A stretch of 64,000 nt of DNA from Patiria pectinifera (Eukaryota; Echinodermata; Asteroidea; Valvatida; Asterinidae), in the NCBI GenBank assembly GCA_029964075.1, contig CM057135.1, positions 9,264,863 to 9,328,862 on the forward strand. The letters run 5' to 3'. Position numbers and translations under genes: made by a program. Shown piece after piece: positions 8,834 through 19,082 of this stretch. Under the pieces are notes generated by a model. It saw nothing but the letters and a program-made list of their open reading frames with translations. It was not told the DNA's origin and searched no databases. Position 1 is the first letter of the stretch. Each line of letters starts with the position of its first letter.

Positions 8834-9298
8834 ATGCATTCGTTTCACTTGTTTCAAAATGAGCAGACGTTTAAATTAGAAGACGTTGTAGATAATTTAA
8901 ACGGTCAAAAATCTGTACGCGTAAAAAGGGTGTTGTTTAACACCGGATATTTCAATATTTCCAGCGCCAGGGAGATTGATTGGTATACGAATTTAGATGG
9001 GAGACCCGCTGAAAGAGAACCTAGTAATTCATTTCATGGGTATAGTTTAGGCCCCGACGCACTAATAATAAAAGATAGAGATTTTATCGAATCGTTGATA
9101 GGTGATTTACCCTACGACTATTTTATTAACGACGAAAATACTTTAAATAGAGTTATTAACGATGTTATAGAAGCGTATGAAGAAGATAGACTAGACTCTG
9201 CTTTAGACTCGCTCCAAGAAGAACTAGGACAACTTATTATAAACAAAACACCTTTAGTCGATAAATTACAAATAAGACCAATTACAGACGCGCTTTAG
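8834..9298 (+). CDS. Uncharacterised viral protein, 154 residues
   Basis: This is an intact frame from ATG 8834 (AAATAAATG) to TAG 9296-9298. The N-terminal half looks beta-rich (FKLEDVVDNLNGQKSVRVKR, then VLFNTGYFNISSA), and the C-terminal half is acidic and helical (EAYEEDRLDSALDSLQEELG). No motif is recognised. It is followed three bases later by the putative minor capsid gene, so it may be a capsid accessory protein. It is one of the few undamaged genes of this element. Confidence 0.55.
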   Translation: MHSFHLFQNEQTFKLEDVVDNLNGQKSVRVKRVLFNTGYFNISSAREIDWYTNLDGRPAEREPSNSFHGYSLGPDALIIKDRDFIESLIGDLPYDYFINDENTLNRVINDVIEAYEEDRLDSALDSLQEELGQLIINKTPLVDKLQIRPITDAL

Positions 9299-9301
9299 TT
9301 T

Positions 9302-9989
9302 TTGGTGAACATCTTACATGGCAGATTCGGGCACATCCTTGAAGGTAGAAGGATAGCGGGCGAATATATTCAAGGTAGAACAACCAAAACTATAGGGAGA
9401 GAAATTATACAAGCTGGGATAACAATACGGGGGAGTCTTATCGTGTCTGGTAATAATTTAGATTTTATTTCTCCGAGTCTTTTAGCGCCGCTACCAGCTG
9501 GAGTCGCCGGTTCGGTCACCATACCACGGGGGTGGTATGACGTCGATTGGTTCGATTTCATTTTAAATTATATACCCGGGGTAAGTTTTAGAATATTTAG
9601 AGAATCTAAAAAGGTGACGTTGGTGGTAACCGACGTAAATCTCAAATTGCGCTTAAACAGAGAAGTCTCTCGATTACTTAATTTACCCAAAGGAAGAATG
9701 ATACCCAAAGTGGTGTATACGGGCTCTTACAACGTTAATCCGTTTACATTTTTGTTTATTCGCTGCCCGCAATTAAGTACGAGTGAAAATTTCCTCGATG
9801 GTCGTCCTTCTGATATCTTAAAAATTCGTACCCGTGGGTACGCGCAAACCCGAGCCTGATAGAGACGAAAATTTCAAAAAACTTAAAAACGGTATAATCG
9901 ACGAACTGACATTTTCAATCATAGGTGAAAAAGGACAGATCATCAACAACAAGGGTGTGAGTACAATGATAGATTTGGAGATCTTTTAA
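9302..9989 (+). pseudogene. Putative minor capsid (penton-like) protein, frameshifted at its end
   Basis: A frame runs from 9302 to 9859, with beta-rich segments such as GSLIVSGNNLDF and a proline-centred GVAGSVTIPRGWYDVDWFDF. The last part, in a second frame from about 9845 to TAA 9987-9989, reads IIDELTFSIIGEKGQIINN and then a final beta strand. A C-terminus of the type I-[DE]-x-[IL]-x-F-x-I-x-[DE]-x-x-G-x-x-I followed by a terminal strand resembles that of single jelly-roll penton proteins of Polintons. That, and its position, are the only grounds for the call. The annotated start codon is not ATG (TTG/GTG area at 9302), so the true start may be downstream or damaged. Confidence 0.45.
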
Positions 9990-10017
9990 TTTTAAAATCT
10001 TTTTATATTAAAAACAT

Positions 10018-10569
10018 ATGTATAATAATGTATTATACCCCGATATTTCTGGAGATGTACTCCGATTAAATAGTAACGAAGAAATAAAAGTATACAGACT
10101 TAAAAAGATTGAAGAGATTCGATCTTTAATCTTGAAAGAGAGAGACCACCGAGAGCGCACTTATAAAAAAAAATAAAGAGAGTGATCGACACTATTAATT
10201 ACATAGAGCTAGGATTAGAAGGATTGGGGGCTATAGCGGGGGCTGTCAGTATTCCCGCTCTCTAGGGTGTTATATCAGCCCCCGACCAGATTAAAATATT
10301 AGCGGACTCGACTTAACACGATTGAAGAATACGTATCTCAAGCGATCATCGACGGAGATATATCGCACGAAGAGTTTATATTGATTACGAACGAGCTTGC
10401 AAAATTTAACGAGTTTAAGCAAAAAATTAGAAAAAAGACCAGCACAAAGCTTCAAAAAATTAAAAACGATACAGACTTTGAAAAAGAAGATAAAAAACGG
10501 GTAGACGAATGGCAAAAGAAAAAAAATCTCTCATCGAAAAACTTACAAGTTCGAATTTTCGGTATATAA
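10018..10569 (+). pseudogene. Helical membrane protein of the viral element, three frame segments
   Basis: The ATG at 10018 starts MYNNVLYPDISGDVLRLN and a charged helix that stops at about 10176. A second frame gives a short glycine/alanine-rich hydrophobic segment (LGAIAGAVSIPAL) with a TAG near 10264. The third frame, from about 10315 to 10569, has TIEEYVSQAIIDGDISHEEF and a lysine-rich C-terminus. So the layout is coiled helix, membrane segment, helical pair, basic tail. The type recurs in animal Polinton-like elements; its function is unknown to me. The separation of segments shows at least two indels. Confidence 0.5.
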
Positions 10570-10651
10570 ACATTATGAAAGCGATCCACCGAGTTACAGC
10601 TCTATATCACATTTTAGGGCGTCACCCTCGGCCCCGCATTTATTGTAGTGG

Positions 10652-11088
10652 TCATCCATCGTATCTTTTCAGTGCCTTATTAAATTGATTTTGAGTCACT
10701 TTAAATATATGTCTAACTCGTTCTTTGTCTAATCGAACTACATAATGAAAACATGCGGCTATTAACGATCGTTTAACGCATCCGTTTCCCCTCAATGTTT
10801 TGTAATTAACGAGCTCGTTATATTTATTGATTGTTCCTTGGACATCTTCTGAGTCTTGCTCTGGAGACACAGACAAAAAAAGTTTCTCCACACTTTTTCT
10901 TTGATTTCTCTTTAACGTGGACCATTTAATACGATCTTCTTGCGCATTTTCTGCCGAAAAATCAAAGTAACTGAGACTATTTCACCGCACGTTTCACAAA
11001 TTAAAAAACCATTCTCGATGATTATATAATGATCGCATTGATCTGTTTTATCAGATAGCTCGAGTATTTCACTCTGAAAAAGATTCAT
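10652..11088 (-). pseudogene. TFIIB-like transcription initiation factor of the viral element
   Basis: From ATG 11088 (minus) the first frame has a zinc-ribbon-like start, CDHYIIIENGFLICETCGEI, with ligands C18, H20, C31 and C34. After a frameshift near 10975 the second frame carries GNGCVKRSLIAACFHYVVRL, then DKERVRHIFKVTQNQFNKAL, which matches the first cyclin repeat of TFIIB/TFB/BRF proteins (R-G-x-x-[KR]-x-[SG]-[LV]-[IV]-A-A-C-x-[HY]-Y followed by a helix-turn-helix-like end K-x-F-x-x-[TS]-x-x-x-[FV]-x-K). The second cyclin repeat is missing: the frame stops at 10652, about 130-140 codons from the start, against about 300 in cellular TFIIB. The role would be to recruit RNA polymerase to viral promoters. 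A VLTF-type or unrelated zinc protein is less likely because both parts fit. Confidence 0.55.
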
Positions 11089-11656
11089 TTATCATAAATG
11101 ATTTTTTTTTTTAAAGGTTTTTATTTATATATATATATTTTTTATTTAATGTACGATTGGCGCTCCATACCTTTTTGCTCATTTTATACTATCCATACGT
11201 ATGCATCGGCGCTCCGTGACTGACACAGAGCAAAGTGCAGCCGCAAAAAAAATTCAATTTGTCACGCTTTGTTGTTTTCAAAACTTGTTTGGGCTAGGTT
11301 TTAATCTGTCACGCTATGTTGTTTTCAAAACTTGTTTGGGTCAGGTTTCAATCAGCCCCGCTATTGTTGCTTCCAAGATCAAAGTAAATAAACCGCCTAC
11401 CATGCAGCGACTGAAAATTTTTAATCTGTCACGCTATTGTTGTTTCCAAGAGCAAAGTCAATAAACCGCCTACCATGCAGCGACTGCAAAATTTCAATCT
11501 GTCACGCTATTGTTGTTTCCAAAACTAGTTCGTATCAGGCGCCGCCCATATTCCCTTCACTGTATCACACCGCCCGCTGTCGGAACAGACGTGTTTTTTG
11601 GGTTTCTGCTTCTTACACCAATTCTACAAGGTAAGCGATTTCTTTTATTAGCGACC
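11089..11656 (+). repeat. Five tandem direct repeats in a non-coding leader
   Basis: After a T/A-rich tract (11101-11150) there are five imperfect copies of AATCTGTCACGCTATTGTTG (starting near 11258, 11305, 11351, 11422 and 11496) with spacers of 46 to 74 bases. Two spacers share AAATAAACCGCCTACCATGC. These may be terminal or regulatory repeats of the viral element, since the next ORF on plus belongs to the same element type. Confidence 0.6.
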
Positions 11657-12313
11657 ATGGAAAATAATGATGAACCAATGGAAGATTGTTATAACTGGAG
11701 TCGAGAGGATTTACAAATTATAGAATCACATTAAAAATATTACCAAGAAATTTTGACATTTCTTGGTGATTTGAAACTAAATGGCCCAACTGATCAAATC
11801 ATACCGATAAATCCGCGAGGAAATATAAAAGTCTTTTTTGGGTAAAACTAGAACAAAATCGAAACTAACCGGCGATGACCTACACAGGCATCTGCTGAGT
11901 AAGGTACAACACTCCTCTCAGCCGAACAGCTTCCCTTTAGTTAGAAACTCAGCCAGTATAAAAACCTCAAGGGAAGCTGTTCAACATCTAATTTCTGGCT
12001 ATGAGGGGATTGGGCAGCGTCAGGCTTCTTTAATCGGTATTTACATCGAGTATGGGAAGTTGCTCGATGCTGTTCATTGCCTTCATAGTCGAGAAAAACC
12101 AGTAACATCTTGGGAAGAGAGGCTTCAACAAAATATAGGCATTCACAGACCATATACCAACAAAATACGTCTTGTAGCAAATTTATTAAAAATTACCCTT
12201 TGTTTGACAAATTAGGAGTTTCATTAAAAACAATTTACAATCTTAGAAATGAAATTAGGATAATGTTACTAGACCCACAGCTCGCTTATATTTGGCTGCA
12301 AACTACGGTATAA
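11657..12313 (+). pseudogene. Small helical protein associated with the viral element
   Basis: The ATG at 11657 (GCGACCATGG, a good Kozak context) opens MENNDEPMEDCYNWSRED and meets TAA at 11732-11734. A second frame from 11838 carries SREAVQHLISGYEGIGQRQA and ends in SWEERLQQNIGIHRPYTNKI. A third, to 12313, has LFDKLGVSLKTIYNLRNEIR. The pattern of a Trp-containing helix followed by a Y-x-x-[KR]-[IL]-[RK] helix and a final [LI]-R-x-E-[IL] helix looks like a helix-turn-helix-type DNA-binding protein. I know similar small proteins beside integrases of animal mobile elements, but their function is not established. Frameshifts and a stop mark it as dead. Confidence 0.45.
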
Positions 12314-14580
12314 TTATCTGTGTTGGCATAAAGCTCGTTGAATTCCTACATTTTGTAAATTTAATTTTGTATGATTCGATCAGTCGGGTGACGGTCGCTA
12401 AAGAAGAGAACACTTTAATTTGCATAAAAAGTCCAATCTATGACCAATTCAATTTGTTTTAATTTGCCGCATCGATGCCTGTATATATCCATATCTGTTC
12501 ATTGCTCTATGCCATACCAAACCATTTTTTTAATTTACCGCTTTATGCACAAGTGTAAAGAGGCTATATACAGTCCTTATTGACTGATTCCAGCAGACAA
12601 TATGCATCTAAAGATTCCCACGAGTGTAACAAAAGAGCGCAAAATTTCAATTTATTACGCTTCGTGGATCTGTACCTGATGAACAAAGACATCTGACTTT
12701 CTCATGGAACCATGTCAACCATTGGCCATCCGTCAAATACATCAGTCAACCTTACACTAAGCAGTGACGTCAGGATAAAAAAAAATCAACTGGCTCCCGC
12801 TCGGGAGCCAGTCTAGCTGTCCGTCTCTATGACTGCACGTTTATCCATGATATACAGTCCATGATATACAGTGAGGGGAAGGGGAGGGGGAGGGGAGGGT
12901 GATCACTGGGAGGGGTAAAGTCTGGTACCCGCCTTTTCCCCTACCTAAAGTCTGCATGTTGTGACAATTTACTAGGCAGCAATGCTCTCTACGTACTTTG
13001 GTGATTATTTAGGGTAGCTACATGTACCAGTGGGTTTGCAATTTATTTTCAAAATTGTAACTGAAAATCCCATTATAAGTATGATACCTTTTAATTTACT
13101 CAAACCTTAATTGATCCTCTCCAGATCGTAGGGCTGTGCATGTTCATAATGTAAATAGTGTTTGTTTAGTCTAATTTGGACTCGATCGAACATCCGAAAT
13201 GCGCCAGCCTAAATTGGCATTTGACAAACAATGAAACCACCTCAACTAATGTACACGTGCATGGCTGAACAGTTTGAACATTTCAAATATTTGGATTGAA
13301 AAAAAAAATGCTACTTGGATATTCAGTTGATGATTGAACAATCAAATATTTGAGACAGCCCTACAAGATTTGACAGAGTACTCTAGATTGACTTCCCACC
13401 TGGAGGATTATTGTAAACAATACCAGGGCTACAGAAATCAAAATGAAACCTCAAAATAGAGAAATTAAAACAAACATTCACGGAAAAGGCAGATCAAGTT
13501 TTATAATTTAAGTCGCAGAAAACGTCGTGAACAATCATTCTTACTTAGCGCAAATGTTCTAATGCTGGCAATATTTGAATACATTTTGTTCATTCATACA
13601 TGTCATTTTCAATTGAAAGGTCTTGTTGTTCCCTTTAATTTCGTTTTGTAGATTTAATGTTTCTTTCATTTGTTCAGCCGTGTCCACTTTCTCATGGAAT
13701 TGCCCATACATGTATAGCTTATTGTTGTGCAATGGTACAGTACATATTTTTCATGGTGTCATTTTGTAAATGTGAGTTTTGTACATTATGACAAACAAAT
13801 CCTATTCCTTTTTAGCTCTTCCATCAGCTCTGACTGTTCAGCACCCAATTTCATGAAACTCACCGTAACATACGATACATCGCAGCGCTGCGACGCAGCT
13901 GCGATGCGTCCGGCAATCCGATCCATTTCACAAAACACATCGTAAGTGCGAAGCGTTGTAGGTGTATTTATAGTACAACTCGGTGACTGTCTTATGTATT
14001 TATTCAGCATACAGTAAATAGTCGTCTGATATTTAACATATTCAAGAGTCGTCGGATCTCCTCTCAAAATTTGTTAAGACTTATAAAACAAAATGGCGGC
14101 CATGTGATGCAATTTGTAAGGAAAACAAGCTCTCAGTATAGCTACTTTGAAATTTCAACTGCAATAACTCGAGTTGCGACGCATCGCAGCGCCTTGTGAT
14201 ATCCGGTGCAGATTGTAAAAGCCTCTCTTTGCTATTTATGCTCCTCTAAAACAGCCGAGAAGTGTGGTTGGAGTCTGCACAACTGCACTCCTCACAAAAA
14301 TGAAGGCCTGAGGCAGTTTGCAAAACACATAGGCTCCTGACTACAAATGACAGAAACAGTGACCTTGGAATTTGCATCTGTATTAAAATGTCCAGTAAGC
14401 CTATAATTTTTTACACGTTTGCACAAGTTCAATATAAGGTGACATCATGTACAGTGTATAACATGCTAAAATATGCACAGTCCTTGGAAAAATGCCAAAG
14501 ACTTCATCACAGGCAAAAGAAAGAAATTGAATGGATGCCAAATTCTGAACGCAACACAATTCACTCGACCAAATGGGGCC
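12314..14580. other. Non-coding stretch, no gene seen
   Basis: No ORF here has recognisable motifs or sensible composition. Apart from a G-rich tract (GGGGAGGGGAGGG, near 12877-12898) and the hairpin listed separately, I see only unique-looking AT-rich DNA. Confidence 0.6.
12790..12818 (+). mobile_element. Hairpin followed by CTAG, possible Helitron-like 3' end
   Basis: A perfect 10-bp stem (ACTGGCTCCC / GGGAGCCAGT, 4-base loop) is followed immediately by CTAG. A hairpin a few bases before CTRR is the 3' terminal signature of Helitrons. No matching 5' end (TC start) or helicase is seen, so this is only a candidate. Confidence 0.3.
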
Positions 14581-14584
14581 AAAT

Positions 14585-14675
14585 GGGGGGGGGGGGGGGC
14601 AAGTCCCCCGCATATTAAAGTGGGGGGGGGGAAGAATATCATATCGTTTGTCCCCCCCCCCCCCACTTTTGTTTG
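14585..14675. repeat. Poly-G / poly-C foldback
   Basis: Runs of 16 and 10 G's (14585-14600 and about 14621-14631) are followed within 50 bases by a run of about 14 C's (14653-14666), with flanking arms CAAAAGTGGG and its complement. The stretch could form a G-quadruplex or a strong hairpin, and it may also be an assembly-difficult point. Confidence 0.6.
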
Positions 14676-14680
14676 TCCCC

Positions 14681-15700
14681 GAATGAAAATTCTAGCCTAC
14701 TACAATCATAAATTCTACAGCTCAGAATAGCTGATTCAACGGCTCCAAACTCAAAACTGATTTGTAGAAGATGATCTTTTGCTAAAACAAAAATATCGGG
14801 GTTCTTTAGCAGAACCCCACAATGTTAGGGCTTCGCGTTCGCATTAGTGCTCACCAAGGTACATGTATGTCCACCCCCTCCTCCCCTAGTCTGAGTATCA
14901 CCTGTTATCCACAGAGCCCAGTCTCCTGTATAACGTCTGATAATGATATATCTAAGCATGCAGATTTATGCGATCCCGCGCCTCAGCCAATCTGGGTCGA
15001 CTTTAATAAATTGTGACGTCATTTCATTCCCAAATCAGGACTAATAGGCCATCAGCAAAATTTTGGCAACCGGTATCAAATGAGGGGAATAATCGTCATA
15101 GCGATTTTTGGCAAGGTAAACACCTCCAGAGTTGGACAATACGTGATAGCATTGCAGCGGTGGCAGCTTTTTAGGTGTTATCACCCTTTTTTCAAAATGT
15201 CCATCAAAAAGCTTGTTACCACTCTACGGGCGGTATACTTTGCGCATGCGCACTATAATCATTTATGCCCCGATTTGATACTGATCAAACCCCCAAGCTG
15301 ATGGCCTATAACTGTTTGATTGGTCAATTCGAATGCAGTGTTTTGTAATACAATTACAGCCGGCCATTATAATAAAACCTAGACGCCTCACCTTGTGATT
15401 TCACCCAAGATGAATCCAGGAAGACTCGCAAATATTTTAGGAAAAGTTGTTTTTACTTAATAAATTTAAGAGCACATTTTGGACGCACATGTCGTGCAAA
15501 ATAATATTGGAGGCAGCCGGTCACATTGATTGAAGTGTCTGGAAGACAGCAGTACGCAAATACGCACGACATCGACAGCCACGACAACACATGTCATTAG
15601 CCGACCAATGATAGTGCAATACCTCATTATGAATATTTAATTTCTCATGAATATTTAGTTTATTTCAATGGATTCTTCAAATACGTCCAAAGACTGATCA
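14681..15700. other. Non-coding stretch, no gene seen
   Basis: No frame shows a family motif. A short inverted pair, TTCTTTAGCAGAACCCC against GGGGTTC, occurs near 14800. Otherwise I see nothing notable. Confidence 0.5.
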
Positions 15701-15717
15701 TTGCAGTGGCATGCGAT

Positions 15718-15790
15718 CGTGCCCATTGTCGTGTGGTAAAATTCTGGTCTTTCAAGCAAGTGTCCGAGGTTCAAATCTCGATGAAGAAAG
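15718..15790 (+). ncRNA. tRNA-like sequence, probable tRNA-derived SINE head
   Basis: An A-box-like segment (TGTCGTGTGGTAAAATTC), an anticodon-like loop CTTTCAA (TTC, Glu-type) and a B box (GAGGTTCAAATCTCG) occur in order at tRNA spacing. The acceptor stem does not pair convincingly, so this is not a functional tRNA. It ends next to the outer end of the large inverted repeat. Confidence 0.45.
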
Positions 15791-16486
15791 TGACTGACAC
15801 TAAGTCTGACCATGGCGCTAAAGTCCCAAATTTCCGACTCGTGTTAATGATTGAACGACGCGATGTGCTCTTCATGGCCAGCGAACATTCGACGGTATCC
15901 CGAGTGCCATTCCGTTACTGAGCGCGATGCATCGATTATGATAATGCCTAGACTGGATCTCGTTTGTAAACACTATTACATTTCGAACAATAACAGGGAG
16001 TCGCAACCAGTTCAAGCTACATGTAGTTCCCGACTCCCTTTTACCATTCAAAATGCACTTATGTTTACAAACGTGATCCAGTCTTCTCATTATCATAATC
16101 AATGCATCGCGCTCGGTAACGGAGTCGCACTCGGGATACGGGGACCATCGAATGTACGCTATGGGCATGAAGACCACATCGCGTCGTTCAAACATTAACA
16201 CGAGCCAGAAATTTAACGTATTCACGATCGATCGCAAGGGGAGCTCTCGGAATTGAACGGGAATTTTCACTTTTCACTAGTACAACCATCTTAATCATCG
16301 ATGCCTACTTGTACTTCAGATGGCGTATCTAGTAATTTGTGGGCCATTTTGAGGGTGAAATCTGATGTTTTTGTTGGGCAATGTTGGGCTTTTGGGTCAA
16401 TGACAGAATTGTGTTGCTCGGCATACAACGATTAGCTTGGACCCTACTATCACCAAACCATGTCCGAATGTTAAAAAGGCATAGTT

Positions 16487-18420
16487 GGACTCCCTATTAT
16501 TGCGGCATCCCTATTATTGCGGCATAGGAAATTTCTCTTTTTGCGTTGCCAAAACTCCTTCAAGTGGCGATTTTCATCCAGTTCACCAGGCATTAAGGAT
16601 TTTCTGCCGAGTTGTATAAAAGGACGATTAAAAAATGTGTCTTTCGGGACTCTTATAACGATTTTTAATAAATATTAACCTTTTCCAAAACTTGCATATT
16701 TTCCCTCACCGTGTCTGATAAAAGGTACCATCTATATTTTAACATAAATCTTTAATGGTGCTCTGTCCATGAAAGTTCCATTGTCTGGTTCCCATTCTTC
16801 AGCTGCAAATGCAAAATGAAGTCGAAGGAAGATACAGGTATCTCCACCGTGAAATCGTAAAAACGTTTACGGGATTAAAATAAGCACAGCACGTTAAAAA
16901 AAAATATAACGCCACGCTGTGTAAAGTGAATGGCGCCACCAATCGCCAATCAGTAGACTTGTCTCAGTGAGTTGTGTTCTCCTTTCGGGGGAAGGGTAGG
17001 GTTTTAAGAAATTGTTCTGCAGGCATATACCTGTAGTCTTAATCAACTGGAACGTTACGGGGAAAATATCAGACTTTATTCAGGGGATGTTTTGGTCAAA
17101 CATGACTTTGAATAAAAAACTTGAGATCATTACAACATCCACTTCCCGCATACTGCGATTATAGGGAGTCCACCTCCTTTTGCACATTGTCTATTTTCAA
17201 AGGCATCGTACACCAGGGTTGGCTGATGATTTTTTAAATAATAATCACTGATTTAAATCATTTTGTTGTAAAATCTTTTTTTTGGCAAAATAAATTTATT
17301 GAGAGTCATTTTTATCATTTAAATCAGCTGATTCCACCTAATTACATAGTGTAAGATGTTGTTAACACATTCAAACACCCATACGTACTTCATCAGTATA
17401 GACTCAACTCACCATGCTTAGTTACATGTACATGTAGGTTTTGCATAATTCCGCGAAATCATTTTTTGGATTAAAGTCAAGATCTGAGTTTAAAGGGTTT
17501 GTTCGAAGTTTGAATTTTAAAGAAAGCACACTCACTTTTGCTCTAATTGTTCCTTGATTTGTTTACAGCAATATAGTGAATCAACTATGCTGGTGTAGGC
17601 TTACCTGAAGCATCTAAAGGTGTATATTACAGTCCCAATTGATCCATCTTATTCCGGACGTTTCTCCATAAAAATTTACATTGAGATTAATATATCTTTT
17701 AAAGATCTTTGCAATGCCTGATTTCTATTTCCGACCTCTTACATTGTACAACATCAATCAAACACTATAAGTTACACAAGGATCAGTGCTACCCGTTTTG
17801 AAATGAGAAGCATTTTTATGAAATATACATGCCCATGGAGAACTGTACTTTATTTTTTGTATGTCGTACTATAAGTCACGTTAACCCACACAATGTATGT
17901 ATCTCAGCTGTATCAATCAAGCAATGCATCACCTTTAAAGTATCTTCAGTATTAATGTACCATTGAACCAATGAGGTAGACTACATGTACATGAAATCAT
18001 GTGATCTTTTTATGACTGATTCCATACATTTTTTTCCAAAAACATTTATCAATTAATGGAGTTCTTGCGGGTGATGGGTATTATAGGAACCTGTAAACTC
18101 CTTAGTGATGGGTGTGAGGGTGCACTGGGAGATTTAAACTCATTTTTAGACAAATCAATATTTCGAAAATTAAAAAAATAAAAAACATCTGATTTAAATT
18201 AAAAAAATCTGATTTAAATAAAATAAATCAATTTTTTTTTATTTATTTTTTTCAAAAAATCGCCAACCCTGTCGTACACGGAATAAACCACACCACCTGT
18301 CGGATTTGTTTATATCAATTTGAAAAGGAAGAGTTTATTATCACACAAAATACATGACAATTCGGAAAGGCATAATCTCTATTCCGAACGAGAAACGTGA
18401 CAAGTACCGCGATAATAGGG
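16487..18420. mobile_element. Nested TIR transposon insertion in the left arm
   Basis: The right arm lacks this block, which shows it is an insertion. The left end is GGACTCCCTATTATTGCGGC and repeats CCCTATTATTGCGGCAT once. An inner copy of the inverted end (CTGCGATTATAGGGAGTCC) is at about 17153-17171, and another end, TACCGCGATAATAGGG, is at 18405-18420. So either one TIR element spans 16487-17171 and is joined to a second piece, or the outer element ends at 18420. No transposase is visible. Confidence 0.6.
17214..18271. mobile_element. Non-autonomous hAT-like element with 8-bp target duplication
   Basis: The terminal inverted repeats are CAGGGTTGGC-GATTTTTT at both ends (the left copy has a small insertion). 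The 8-bp duplication TCGTACAC occurs at 17206-17213 and 18272-18279. A CAGGG-type terminus with an 8-bp duplication is typical of hAT transposons. The 1.06-kb interior has no transposase frame and is AT-rich. Confidence 0.75.
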
Positions 18421-19017
18421 CAACCCATCCCAAAAGTTGGGTCCCAGTTAGGCCTACTCGGACTATAGTAGGGTCCAAAACATAAGTTCCGTGACCATTC
18501 TCTGGCTAGGATGGTTTGACGATGGATTTTACTTCTATGGACCATTTATAAAGAAATTAGGCCCCCGGTCCCTCCCAAAAATCCCGGCATTTTTCGCGAG
18601 GGGGTCCAAATCCAAGATGGCCGCCGACGCCATCTTGAAAAATTAACTTTTGAACCAGAGCACCTAGAATCATGTATGAAGACACTTTTTCAGGTAAGTC
18701 GACCATGAGGATTCCGATTCCGACATCAGTTTGACGCTATGGCATCATTTTGACCCAGAAATCCAAGATAACCCCCATTTGATAGAGCAAAAACATAATT
18801 TTTGAACGGGAGCACCTAGGATCATGGATGAACACATTATTTTGGCAAAACCTTTGCGCTGATGCAATTTAAGAAGGTCCTGGACCCATCCAACATAAGA
18901 TGCAAGGTCCTGATGGGATCGAGGGCCATATCGGCTAGATTTGGTATAAACTTGTTGAGCACAACCGTGATGACGTTCTGAGTTGTTTTAACAAAGCACA
19001 CTTCCTTTTTTTTTAGG

Positions 19018-19082
19018 TTGTGTCCCTAATGAGGCTACGGCAATCATCATAATCATCATCATCATCATAATCACTACATTAT
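19018..19082 (+). repeat. (ATC)n simple repeat inside the palindrome
   Basis: AATCATCATAATCATCATCA-type repeats lie at about 19040-19072. Their reverse complement (GATGATGATTATGATGAT) is in the other arm at about 22447-22466. Confidence 0.7.

Noticed and set aside
14388..14730. Overlapping ORFs with Gly or Pro runs
   Set aside because: Products of the G-run/C-run tract.
15851..16270. Overlapping ORFs of 115 and 132 codons
   Set aside because: They lie on a small palindrome, so both strands read alike; no motif.
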